Shown here: positions 11,166 to 21,959 of the stretch, in pieces
How the letters are laid out: each line of letters begins with the position of its first letter
Numbering within the stretch: position 1 is the stretch's first letter
DNA from: Cordilura impudica
Lineage: Eukaryota > Arthropoda > Insecta > Diptera > Scathophagidae
Direction: 5' to 3'
NCBI GenBank assembly: GCA_963682025.1
Contig: OY821519.1
Coordinates: 2,574,501-2,638,500, forward strand
DNA: 64,000 nt
The notes under the pieces: generated by a model
What the model saw: the letters and a program-made list of their open reading frames with translations, nothing else
What the model was told of the DNA's origin: nothing
Database searches by the model: none
Made by a program: the position numbers and the translations under genes

Positions 11166-11653
11166 AAATATCTTGAAAAAAAAGTTGGCCGATCGGTTGA
11201 TCTTGGTGACGATTGGTATTTTTACCAAGACAACGACACCAATCCCAAAGCTTACAATATAAAGAACTGGCTTTTGTACAATGTCCTAAACTTTATTCAG
11301 TGGTTTTAACCCAAATTAAGAATTTATGGAATGATTTGGGACAACGCACAGTGGCGCCTGTAGAACAAGTGAGGTTGCAAAAATCAAAAATTTCATGTGT
11401 CCCTAAAAAATATTAAATAAACCTTTTTTACAGGAAATTGTCCAACGATTTCAAATATGCTACTCTTATTACAATCAGATTGCTGGTTCAGAAGATATAG
11501 CCCTTCAAATTTGACTGATTATCAGTGTTCAAATAACCAGACCATTTTTAGGTAATTTGCTCCGTTTTTAGATACAGTATCTCGCAAACTAGGTAACGGA
11601 TCGTCATTCTTTTTGATTTTATTGATAGACCTATTTATTAAGAAAATAATAAA

Positions 11654-12459
11654 AAACAAGTAAGAAAATTATAGTCGGGGTAGACCGACTATACGATACC
11701 CTATACCATGGTTTAGAGACCCTATCGCTTCGGTCCAACTAATTGGATATAGAAAATAAGCATAAACCATATTTGAGGGGAATTGTTTTTAATTTTTTTG
11801 GCTGCAGATATGAAAAAGTTCATATCGGGTGCTATATTTATATAGAGACTAGGTCGAAATATGGACCCGATCCTGAACATATTTGGTAAAGTCACTTATA
11901 TACTTGAAAAAATATAAACAAACCAAATTTGAGAAAAATCTCTGCAATATTTTTGTTTTTTTTTTTTAAATAGATTTAAGTGAAGATCGGGAAGCAGCTC
12001 TATATTGGGCCTATGACTAAGAATTGTCCTATAGCGATTATTTTTAGACTACTGATTAATGGATATAATAAACACATATAAAAACCAATTTGACTGAGAT
12101 CTATATGATAATTTGGATCTTATGGCAATTTATGTCGATTTCATAGGGGTCATTTGTATGGGGACTAGGTCTGAACATGAACCGAATTTCACCAATTTCA
12201 ATAGCGTTCATCCTATGGCCGATAAAAGCTTATATACCAAATTTCATCAAAACATATTCATATTTGCGACCTGCAGTTTGATTACAAGGTTTACATGGAC
12301 ACACAGGCGGACGGACGGACGGACATCGCTAAATCGACTCAGAAAGTGATTCTGAGTCGATCGGTATAATAAAAGATGGGTCTAGGTCAAATATTTTTGG
12401 TAGTTAAAAACAGCAGCACAAAGTTATTATACCCAAACCATATAGTGGTATAGGGTATA
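11654..12459 (-). mobile_element. DINE-1/INE-1-like element, copy B
   Basis: Full length and inverted relative to copy A, starting AACAAGTAAGAAAATTATAG and ending GTGGTATAGGGTATAA. It has a slightly degraded palindrome (GTCGGGGTAGACCGAC). Inserted within Transib element 2. Confidence 0.75.
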
Positions 12460-12654
12460 AAAAAAATTCTGTTTGCTTAGTGTTTGTCCAGGTAAATTGA
12501 TATTTACCAACTATCCATTTTTTCAATATAAACTATAAATTTCTATATGTGCCATATTATCAAAATAAGTTCTTTGATTATTCGTTTACCTAATGCAAAA
12601 TTTTCCAGCTGCCCGTTCTTGCCCCATATTTTGCTAGAGGTAAAATTTTTAAGA

Positions 12655-13419
12655 AAGACATGCATTATTGCGCAATTTATGACATATAACCGTGAAAACC
12701 CATTCTTATTGTTATGGAGTGAATATGAATATGGAATCTCACCATTACACGCAAGAATAAGGTTCTTGTTAAAATTAACCTATACGTTTCCACAAGAGGA
12801 AACTTTGATGAAAATACATCAAACAAAGATAAGGAAAGGATCAGAAAAAGTCGAATACAGGATGCGTTTTTCAAACAAGTTGGCCTAAAAGTAGACTTCC
12901 CCAAGTACGGATACGGAAACGGCTGTAACTCGAATCACTGGAGTAAAAAATCAAATCGTTAAAAGATTGGGAACGATCTTGAATGTTTTAAACTGCAAGG
13001 TAAAAGTTGATTCTGAAAAATATGAAGAATATGCTTCGAAAACTGCATCACTTTTAGCAGAATTATATCCACAGAAAAACTTGACCCCGACAGTTCATAA
13101 AATATTGTCGCATGACAAAGATATAATTGAATATCAGACTTTGCCAATTGGAGAGCTTTCTGAAGAAGCACAGGAGTCCCTAAACAAATGTTATAAAAAA
13201 TATAGATTGTTGAACACTTTCAAATCATCAAGGGTGAGACAAAATGAGGACCTCTTCATCATGTTACCAGCATCTTCCGATCCACTTATTTCATCACTGC
13301 GGCATGTAAAGTCACGAAAAGAGTTAAAAAATAATTATAGTTCAGAAATTATTAGTCTTTTAGATATACATTTTTTTACGGATTGTGAGCAATATTTTAG
13401 GAAAATTGAAAAAAATTAA
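12655..13419 (+). pseudogene. Transib transposase, C-terminal part
   Basis: After a degraded start (YGISPLHARIRF near 12735), an open frame at 12967-13419 covers the catalytic C-terminus. It contains VHKILSHDKDIIEY (H-x4-H), LPIGELSEEAQESLNK (region of the third acidic residue) and SSDPLISSL. It aligns block for block with the copy at 21960-24023. The N-terminal two thirds, with the first two catalytic Asp, are gone; a frameshift and stops lie at 12888-12966. It keeps a Glu where the other copy has Lys (SEEAQE versus SEEALK). Confidence 0.8.
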
Positions 13420-13873
13420 AATAAATTTAAAAAAAAATTTTTTTTTTTAATATTTTCTGGAATAATTTTAAATCATAGAAGCCTTTAAGAAGAAACATAA
13501 AAAATCAAAAATTTTAAAAAATATTTTATTTTATCCATAAGTAGACACCTAAAAGGCGTAGAACCCTTTCCAAACACTCATTTCATAGGTTGATCAATTA
13601 TCTATCATATTCCTTTTAAATTTTTTGATTATCTTATTTGGTTCAAAAGTTATAATTTTTGCAACTAAAAAACTCAAATGGCGCCACTGTGCAACGATTA
13701 AAAAATTAGAACAGTTTCAAAAGTCTTTACTTAAAGAATTGCAAAATATGATTACAATCAATGTAAACACGTCTTAAGATGCAGCTCTTAAATAAAGTAA
13801 TACACACAAAGTACTAAAATTATATGTTTAAATGAATCGTAAAATATGTCGTCCCAGTTTGGTTTGTTCGTAT

Positions 13874-14670
13874 TTATACCCTATACCACTATGTGGTTTG
13901 CGTATAATGACTTTGTGCTGCTGTTTGTAACTACCAAAAATATTTGACCTAGATCCATCTTTTATTATACCGATCGAATCAGAATTACTATCTGATTCGA
14001 TTTAACGATGTTCGTCCGTGTGTCCGTCCGTCCGTCTGTGTGTCCATGTAAACCTTGTTATCAAACTGTAGGTCGCAAATATGTGTCTATTTTGATGAAA
14101 TTTGGCTTTCATCGGCCATATGATGAACGCTATTGAAATTGGTGAAAATCGGTCCATGTTCAGACCTAGCCCCCATGCAAATGACCCCTATGAAATCGAC
14201 ATAAATTGCCATAAGATCCAAATTATCATATAGATCTTACTCAAATTGGGTTTGTATGCGTTTATTACATCCATTAATGAGTAGTCCAAAAATTATCCCT
14301 ATGGGACAACCCTTACTCATAGGCCCCATGTAGAGCTGCTTCCCGATCTGCACTTAAATCTATCAAAAAACAAAAATATTACACTGATTCTTTTCAAATT
14401 TTATTTGTACATATTTTTGCAAAATACAAGAGACTTTACCAAACATGATCAGGATCGGTCCAATTGAAGGCCTAGTGCCCATATAGATATAGCATCCGAT
14501 ATGAACTTTTTCATATCTGCAGCCAAAAAAATTAATAAAAATCCCACTCAAATTTAGTTTATCTAATTTTCTATGTCCCGTTAGTTTGACATAAGAGATA
14601 GGGTCTCTAAACGCATGGTATAGGGTATCGTATAGTCGGTCTAGACCGACTATAATTTTCTTACTTGTTT
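13874..14670 (+). mobile_element. DINE-1/INE-1-like element, copy C
   Basis: Full length, with CTATACCACTATGTGG at its start, GTCCGTCCGTCC at about 14021-14032 and an intact AGTCGGTCTAGACCGACT palindrome before the CTTGTTTT end. It abuts the right end of the Tc1-like element. Confidence 0.75.
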
Positions 14671-14715
14671 TTTATTGTATTATTTCTCAATAAATTTTTC
14701 AATATTTATACTTAA

Positions 14716-15986
14716 TCTATAATATTAATAGGCAAGGTGATTTCTTGTGACACCTTCAATTACCAACCGATTTTGACAAAAAGTATACCATTTTAGATAT
14801 TTCTTTGCAGATGTTCACCATATTTACAGATATCCACCATCTGGCACATTTTTTTTAGTAAAAAATAATTAATACATAAAACACATGCATTTAAGCTTCA
14901 ACTAAAAAACAAGTAAGAAAATTATAGTCGGTCTAGACCGACTATACGATACCCTATACCATGCGTTTAGAAACCCTATCTCTTAGGCCCAACTAACTGG
15001 ACATAGAAAATAAGCAAAAACCAAACTTGAATGGGATTTTTATTAATTTTTTTTGGCTGCAGATATGAAAAAGTTCATATCGGATGCTATATCTATATAG
15101 GGACTAGGTCCAAAAATGGACCGATCCTGATCATTTTTGGTAAAGTCTCTTGTATTTTGCAAAAATAAATACAAACAAAATTTGAGAAGAATCAGTGCAA
15201 TATTTTTGTTTTTTAATAGATTTAAGTGAAGATCGGGAAGCAGCTCTATATGGGGTCAAAGGGATCATTTTTGCACTACTCATTAATGGATGTAATGAAC
15301 GCATACAAACCCAATTTGAGTAAGATCTATATGACAATTTGGATCTTATGGCAATTTATGTCGATTTCATATGGGTAATTTGTATGGGGGCTAGGTCTGA
15401 ACATGGACCGATTCTCACCAATTTCAATAGCGTTCATCCCATGACCGATAAAAGCTTATATACCAAATTTCATCAAAATATATTCATATTTGCGACCTGC
15501 AGTTTGATTACAAGGTTTACATGGACACACAGACGGACGGACGGACGGACGGACGGACGGACATTGTTAAATTAACTCAGAAAGTGATTCTGATTCGATC
15601 GGTATAATTAAAGATGGGTCTAGGTCAAATATTTTTGGTTGTTACAAACAGCAGCACAAAGTCATTATACCCAAACCACATAGTGGTATAGGGTATACAA
15701 TTCTGTGTGTGTGTTTATTAGATTTGTGTTGAATTGTGAATTGGCTATTGATTAGCATACCTTTAGGCTCTTATAAAATTATTTATTAACAAAACCACTT
15801 ACATATTAATTTTATAATGAAATTTAATGCATTTTATTTAAAAATTCACAATTTAATGAATTTCATTTAAATATTCATATATTTTTTATATATTTAAATT
15901 AAAAAAACACTGAAAGAAAAAAATTGAATGAAAAAATACAATTTCCTAGAGTTTGCACTTGAATTTCGAGGGCTGGGCTCTGCTAG
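14716..15986 (+). mobile_element. Non-autonomous Helitron carrying a DINE-like element
   Basis: Starts TCTATAATATTAATAGGC after an A and ends GGGCTCTGCTAG before a T. That fits Helitron insertion between A and T without target duplication. An imperfect small hairpin lies about 12 bases before CTAG. The 5' 50 bases match the copy at 47688. Internal length comes mainly from the DINE-like copy at 14904-15697. Confidence 0.7.
14904..15697 (-). mobile_element. DINE-1/INE-1-like element, copy D
   Basis: Full length, inverted. The GTCC microsatellite is expanded: GGAC repeats at 15534-15562 on the plus strand. Inserted in the Helitron at 14716. Confidence 0.75.
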
Positions 15987-16394
15987 TTTATATTTAATGG
16001 ATTTAATGTATTATTATATTAATAAAATAAAAATATATTAATATAATCTGCCGTACTCGATAAAAATACTGGTGCCGCACTCGATAAAAATACTGGCGAT
16101 TTTTAATTTTTAAAGTGAAAAAATATCTATGCTTTGTCGCCGTTTGGATAACACCTCATGTACATAAATTGTAAAGCATTTTTAAAACGAAATACATATC
16201 ATGTTCGTCATCATATAAATCACATCTACAAATTTTATAAACCACAAAGTAATGCAAAAATACATGCAACGATATGAAGTGTCAATACTGTCAACTACAG
16301 AAACTTTCTAGGTTTTTAATTATGGAATTTAAAAATTATTTTTTTTATAAATTTTAATGCCATTTTCGACATATTATTTCACAAATACAACAAC

Positions 16395-17035
16395 ACCAAA
16401 TATTATGGTAGCCACTTATGGAAACAATACGGCTATTGTTGCTACCAGTTACTCAGAAACCGAAGCATCTTTATTTGTTAAAAATTTACTTAATTTACTT
16501 GAAATATGGCTTTTAAAATGAAATATTAAAGTCAATTCTGAAAAGTCAACTTATACTACATTTTCGTTAAGACGGAAAGATTGCCCTGCTACTACCATTT
16601 ATCAAGAAGAAATATCTAAAAGCGAAACATTAACATATTTGGGAATGACAATGGACAGGTGCGTCATATGGAAAAAACGCATAAAAGCTAAACTTTATGA
16701 TCTAAAAATAAAAGGTAAAAAACTTTATTGGCTTTTAGGACCAAAATCATAACAAAAACTCCGCATCTCCAAAGCAATAAACCTGTTTGAATCTACGCTA
16801 TACAAATCTAGAGCACTACCAGCAAATCAAATACAGACTTTTTTTTGAAAAGTTTCAGTAAAAATGATTAGGTTAATTACAAACCCACCCTGGTTTATAA
16901 CTAATCATCACATTCGACTTGATTTAAATATGCCTACTGCCAAAAAAGATATTTAAAAATTTAGTGAGAAATATTTACAAAGATTGAGTGATCATACTAA
17001 TCCATTAGCAAATTCGATCCCTGATGATACCAATG
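16395..17035 (+). pseudogene. Jockey-like LINE reverse transcriptase, C-terminal part
   Basis: Broken plus-strand frames read NTAIVATSYSETEA, IKVNSEKSTYTTFSLRR, LTYLGMTMDRCVIWKKRIKA and KKLYWLLGPKS. Further on come MIRLITNPPWFITN and KFSEKYLQRLSDHTNPLAN. These match the order and wording of Drosophila jockey ORF2 after the YADD box. Several in-frame stops and a small internal deletion are visible. The upstream catalytic part is absent. Confidence 0.85.
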
Positions 17036-17163
17036 GTACCATTTTATAACTAATAGTTAATTTTATGAAGTTATGTAGTTTAATGGAATTTCGCTTGTTA
17101 ATGTATATATTGTTAACTAATTTGCTTATTGTACTAGGACATATTGTATTATATTTATATTTA

Positions 17164-17498
17164 CTAGCAGATTCCAGCGCTCGAAATTCGAGTGCAATTT
17201 CTAGGCAGTTTTATTTTTCATCTTGTTATTATTGTGATTGAAGATAACAAACTCAATAACAAACACATTAACAAATTTAACAAAACACACAGAGCATATG
17301 TATAATTTTATGTATGTGTTAGTAGCAACTTTAAATGCAATTTACTCAAAATTAAGGAAAAAATTTAAAAATCTGTAAATCTTGAAAACGGCTAAAAAGA
17401 AATATCTTTCAAGTAATATACGTTTAATCAAAATCGGGATAAAACGGTAGAACAAAACATGGGTCACAAGAAATCGCCTAGCCTATTAATAATATAGA
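17164..17498 (-). mobile_element. Non-autonomous Helitron, compact copy
   Basis: Minus-strand reading starts TCTATATTATTAATAGGC and ends with hairpin CTCGAATTTCGAG, 12 bases, then CTAG. At 335 bp it shows what the empty element looks like and serves as the reference for the insertions in the longer copies. Confidence 0.75.
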
Positions 17499-18855
17499 TA
17501 AAAAAAAACTTTTCTGAAAATTTTCGATTTAAACTCTTTAAAACCTTTGCTACCATTTGTAAGCTTTGATGTTTGCTCAGAAAATGTCAAAACAGCGATA
17601 ATTGTCTCTTTGAAGGTTAAAGAGAAGTATTTTTTGAATTTTCTTCTGCAAACAAAGTTTTTTTTGGCAAAATTTAAATCTTCAGTTGCTCTTATATGAG
17701 AGTATTTGTTTATTATTGTTAATACAACAATGTAATATTAATAGACAAACACTTTTGTCTCAGTGTAATAAATCAGAGGCTTTAAATAAACTTTCCTCTG
17801 AAATGTATAATTTTTGTTCTTTCAAAAACCATTTATACTTTGTAATATAAAATGTTTATGTTATCTCAGATGAAAAGTTAAATTATAAATAACTAAAACT
17901 CTGTAAATTAAACAATTTTTTAAAATAAATTTTATAAAAAAAAAAATGAAAATTTTTGAGTGATTTTTAGTTTAAATATTAAAAAAATATAAATATCTGA
18001 CGAATATTTGAAAATTTGCCTATATTGGATTGTACCATACTTCCCATCACTAATAATTGTTTAATTAATATGTTTGTAATATGATCTACATGACGGCAAA
18101 CATTTCCATTAAGTTATACGCTCCACAAAATGTCAGTAAATACAAAACAGCTACTGTAACTTTAGAACACTGGTAAATGTATCCATGCATCCGCAGAAGC
18201 TGCAACAGATGCCAGCCAGCTCAAACCACAATTTTAAACATTTTGTGGTCAATCAATTTTCTTTTTTATATATGATCAATCTTAAAAAAAAAAATCAAAT
18301 ACAAAGAGCAGTTGCAAATTCTATATGAAGTTCATGATCAAGTTCAGATCATTAATACGATTGTACTGTTTAATTAAAAAAATTAAAATGGTTTCGTGGT
18401 CGTTTCATTAAGTTTATTGAAAATTTTCTGCCAAATAAACACTTTGCTGGTGGTCTCAATTATGTTGCTATGATGTATTAAATACTTTGTATTAATGTGG
18501 GTGGCGAGTGAAAAATGTCTGACTAAATTGAGCTGCAACCAGCAAACAGAAAATGTTTTTTTTTTTCGAAGAACGGGTGTTGTTAGTTTGAAATAAAACA
18601 GATAAAAGCATTAGCAGGCATTTAGTTATTCCAAAAATTTGTGTTAGAACTCTAATTAGTTTGATGAAAGCATTTACGAAGCTATAAACAAATAATTGAA
18701 ATGCATTAAACGTATCCAGGGCTGAAAACTAATTAATTCTTTTATAAATTGTTCAGATATATCAATGGCATAAAGACCAAAAGCCTTGAGACTTCAGCAG
18801 CACAAGTAGTACACAAATCTCATCCATGAAACCGATTTTTCAAAATCTTTTTTTA
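17499..18855. other. Unassigned AT-rich stretch
   Basis: Nothing recognised in either strand; poly(A/T) runs and short spurious frames only. Confidence 0.4.
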
Positions 18856-19685
18856 TGATTGAGTTTGAAATTATTCAGGCTCAAGATCAAATGCTTTTAC
18901 TTTAAATAAAGCAAAAAACATTGGCACATTTGTTTAAAAAAATTTATATATATTCTGCATGACAGGTTATACAGCTGTTTCGGGAAGAGTCACCAACCCT
19001 CATCAGTAACCAAAAGCAGTAGATAGTTTGTTTGGTAAAAAGTTAAATTCATATACATTTTCTGAAAACAACCAAATGAGAATTCAAGCAAAGAGTTATA
19101 CTTTTTAAGCCTCTTCCAATATAACAAACTAAAATATAAAGAATATAGATCAATTTTTTTTTAAAGTAAACGCATTTGATCTTGAGCCTGAATAATTTCA
19201 AACTCAATCATTAAAATGATAAAGATCGAAAATAAGATTTTTTATTTTTATAAAAAATAATTAAATTAAAAATACGTTAACGCTAAATGTAAGTTTAGCA
19301 AAAACAAATTATTTTTCTTGTTTTCTAAAACAAAAACAACCATGTATATTGTAGTATGCAATGTGTACTCGTATACAAAACATATTTGTTTCAAAGTTGT
19401 TCTATATTTAAGTTTGTTATATTGGAAGAGGCTTAAATAGTATAACTCTTTGCTTGAATTCTCATTTGGTTGTTCTTAGCAAATGTATATGAATTTAACT
19501 TTTTACCAAACAAACTATCTATTGCTTTTGGTTACTGATGAGGGTTGGTGACTCTCCCCGAAATAGCTTTATAACCTGTCATGAAGAATATAGATCAATT
19601 TTTTGAAACAAGTGTGCCAATGTTTTTTGCTTTATTTAAAGTAAAAACATTTGATCTTGAGCCTGAATAAAGTCAAACTCAATCA
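18856..19685. mobile_element. Foldback element, 275-bp arms
   Basis: The left arm 18856-19130 and right arm 19411-19685 are inverted copies, both carrying TTATTCAGGCTCAAGATC and AAGAGTTATACT...CCTCTTCCAATATAAC in opposite directions. The loop is about 280 bp. A further direct copy of the arm tip (TTTGATCTTGAGCCTGAATAA) lies at about 19170. Single-stranded it would form a long hairpin. No coding capacity; terminal duplication not found. Confidence 0.75.
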
Positions 19686-20116
19686 TTAAAATTATAAAGA
19701 TCGAAAATAAGATTTTTTATTTTTATAAAAAATAAAATCTTTTTTTATTTTATTAGTTTATCCTCAAATTTTATATCTAAATTTTATCCGGATTGAGGGA
19801 TTGAGCAAATAAGTAGAACCATGTGCGTAGATTCGCTAAATCAAAGCATTAAAATTTATATTTTTATTCTACGTTTCATCGCATGTCGTCAGTGAACTGT
19901 TAATAATTTTATGGTCTATTCGACTCTTAGAGCCACATTAAAATTTTTAAAAATTTTGAAATGTTATAGCCCTAATGTATAGTACAGAAGTATATATGTG
20001 AAATATTTTGAACGAACCTTTTATGCAGAGCAGAGCTGCGGGAGTCGACGATCAAACTCCGAACCCAAAACCGACGAATTTTTGAAGAACAAAAAATTTT
20101 TTTTATTTTTTTGAAA

Positions 20117-21150
20117 ATTGTCCTTTTTTCAAAAGTGCCACGATATCTCTGAAACTGCTGGGCAAATTTAAAACCAATGTAAGCACGGCTAAAAGATAAT
20201 ATTGTTGAGGAGTTTTGGATTTTTTTTAACTGAATATTATGAACCGTTTTCAAGTTATTCTAATATAAGTAGTGAAAGTACCTTAATTTTTGACAAAACA
20301 GTATATCGCGAAAAATTGAGCTGATAAAAAAAAATCAAGTGCAGATTTGGATTCAGCGTCCCAAATAACATTAACAACAACATTCAGTTCTTAATCGACA
20401 AAAACCATGTTCTCTTAAATTATAATTTAAGAAAATCTTATAAAATCTTAAAATCTTATGGAAATCGCAATTTTTTCCAATTGAGTATTCTCAGTAAATT
20501 GTGAACAAAATCAAAAGTTGTGCACCGGTTACAATGAAATAAAGCTCATTTCATTCGAAATGTGTTTAACTAAATGCTTTTAGATCAAACCTGTGATCTA
20601 TGTCGCATTTTTATTTTTTTTATGAATTTTTAAAGAAAAAAAAATATTTGTATTATTTATCCTACAGACCAGTGGTGTATTCTATTTTTTGATTTTTGGT
20701 GTAAGCTTTCTGGTCACCTTTATTAAAAAATTAAAACAATTTCTTTTTGTTTTTATTTGTGTTGCGCTACGTTTCGACACTTGGTTTGTGTCCTCTTCGG
20801 GCTACTTATATTATTTATGTTTCTAAGAGTCAGTGTTTTTTCCTCAACATCTTTTTGGTTTGTTTTTTAAAATCATGTTATAAGTGTTACTTATGTTGTC
20901 ACTGTCTGCTTTTTTGTTAACTGCCTTTTCTACTTACACCAAAAATAATAAAAAAAAAAAAATATTTTTTTTTAACATTGTTCTTTTTTTAAAAACCTCC
21001 ACGATATCTCTGAAACTGCTGGGCAAATTTCAAAGATAATATTGTTGACGAATTTGGATTTTTTAAAACTGAATATGATGAACCGTTTTCAAGTTATTCC
21101 AATATATGTAGTGAAAGTACCTTAATTTTGGACAAAACAGTATAACGCGA
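20117..21150. repeat. Direct repeats of about 180 bp flanking a MITE
   Basis: 20117-20314 and 20980-21155 share CACGATATCTCTGAAACTGC, AACCGTTTTCAAGTTATTC and AGTGAAAGTACCTTAATTTT. They may be two copies of a dispersed element or the ends of one. Between them is the TIR element at 20693-20945 and AT-rich sequence. Confidence 0.6.
20693..20945. mobile_element. 253-bp TIR element
   Basis: Perfect 13-base inverted termini: TTTTTGGTGTAAG at the left, CTTACACCAAAAA at the right. Internally it has CTACGTTTCGACACTTGG and GTGTCCTCTTCGGGC. By memory these resemble the TTTCG...TCTTCAGG motifs frequent in insect repeats. Superfamily unassigned. Confidence 0.5.
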
Positions 21151-21310
21151 AAATCAAATCAGCGACCTCAAATTAGTAAATAAAGTTCCAGTCAACATCA
21201 AAAAAGTTCAATTTTGTTCCCTTGTGTTATCGTCCATTTAGTTTCTAAATTTATAAGACAAAGTTTTCGAAAATTTATTTAAAGATGTTTTTATTCGACC
21301 TTTCCAATTG

Positions 21311-21488
21311 TAAATAAAAATTAAATATTTGAGCTCGAGGTCTGATTTTGGCAAAAGTTATTTATTAAAATCCAATATTTCGATATTCTTTGAATATCAT
21401 CTTCAGGGATTGTTTTAAATCATAAACAACAAACTTAACTTAACTTTTGCCAAAATCAGACCTCGAGCTCAAATATTTAATTCTTTAG
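21311..21488. repeat. Inverted repeat with 50-bp arms
   Basis: 21311-21360 and 21439-21488 are inverted copies built around GAGCTCGAGGTCTGATTTTGG. The 80-base loop holds TTTCGATATTCTTTGAATATC and ATCTTCAGGG. Likely a small MITE. Confidence 0.6.
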
Positions 21489-21685
21489 TTTTCGAAAATA
21501 TTATTCAAAATGACTGTTACTATTTAGAAATACAAATAACATGTTAAATAAAGAACGGTTTGGATTTTGCTCAGAGCACTGAACAGTGCATCAATTACAA
21601 TGAGTAGTCAACAAAAGGAATAGAAAAAGTACGATTATTGTTTTTCTTGACATCGAAAAAGTCTTCGTCTGTATTTGGCGCGATG

Positions 21686-21714
21686 CACAGTGGCCAATTT
21701 GGCTTCGCTAGCGG
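21686..21714. repeat. Transib element 1, left terminal inverted repeat
   Basis: CACAGTG heptamer followed by GCCAATTTGGCTTCGCTAG; exact inverse of 24433-24461. Presumed transposase binding and cleavage site, by analogy with Transib and RAG signals. Confidence 0.93.
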
Positions 21715-21959
21715 TATTTTATTCATAGCTTCCAAAGTAAAGATATCTTCAAAAAATTTTTTTTCTCAATTCAAAAAAAAATCAAACAATTTTTGGAAAA
21801 AAAAAATTAAATTTTTTTTTTTTTTAATTTTTAATTTTTTTTTTTAATTTTAAATTTTTTATTTTAAATTTTTTTTTAATTTTTTATTTTGTTTTTAATT
21901 CAATAAAAAATAAGAAAAAAATTGTCAACTCAAAGAGAAACCATATTATAAAAGAAATA

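Larger units (their letters stand above)
11347..13691 (+). mobile_element. Transib element 2 (decayed), CACAGTG ends and 5-bp target duplication
   Basis: The left end CACAGTGGCGCC (11347) and right end GGCGCCACTGTG (13691) are exact inverted repeats. Both sides carry CAACG (11342-11346 and 13692-13696), a perfect 5-bp duplication. Removing the element and one CAACG rejoins the Tc1 frame from NDLGQR to LKN. It is 2,345 bp including an 806-bp DINE-like insertion. The TIRs share CACAGTGGC with the copy at 21686 but then diverge, so it is a separate Transib family. Confidence 0.85.
10033..13795 (+). pseudogene. Tc1-like transposase, three fragments
   Basis: Fragment 1 (10033-10543) has the helix-turn-helix stretch FLSAPKLAEK, then KNKRLRFVNF and LFTDDSKFNLFGSDG (first catalytic Asp region), then SVIVWGSFSA. 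Fragment 2 (about 11166-11346) gives ILKKKLAD, then DDWYFYQDND (second catalytic Asp) and IKNLWNDLGQR (the PIENLW block with the acidic residue). Fragment 3 (13697-13795) gives the C-terminus, FKSLLKELQNMI. Frameshifts and stops are present. The gaps are filled by a LINE (minus strand) and a Transib. A typical Tc1 transposase is about 340 aa; nearly the whole length is represented here. Confidence 0.8.
9775..13861 (+). mobile_element. Tc1-like element, split by a LINE fragment and a Transib
   Basis: CCAAACTGGGACAAA at 9778 and, inverted, GTCCCAGTTTGG at about 13841 bracket the pieces of one Tc1-like transposase. The outermost bases of the two ends do not align well, so the limits are approximate. 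A DINE-like copy (13874) begins just beyond the right end. Order of events: Tc1 first, then the LINE fragment and the Transib, then a DINE-like element into the Transib. Confidence 0.6.

Noticed and set aside
12967..13171. Minus-strand frame overlapping the second Transib transposase
   Set aside because: Antisense shadow with no recognisable content.
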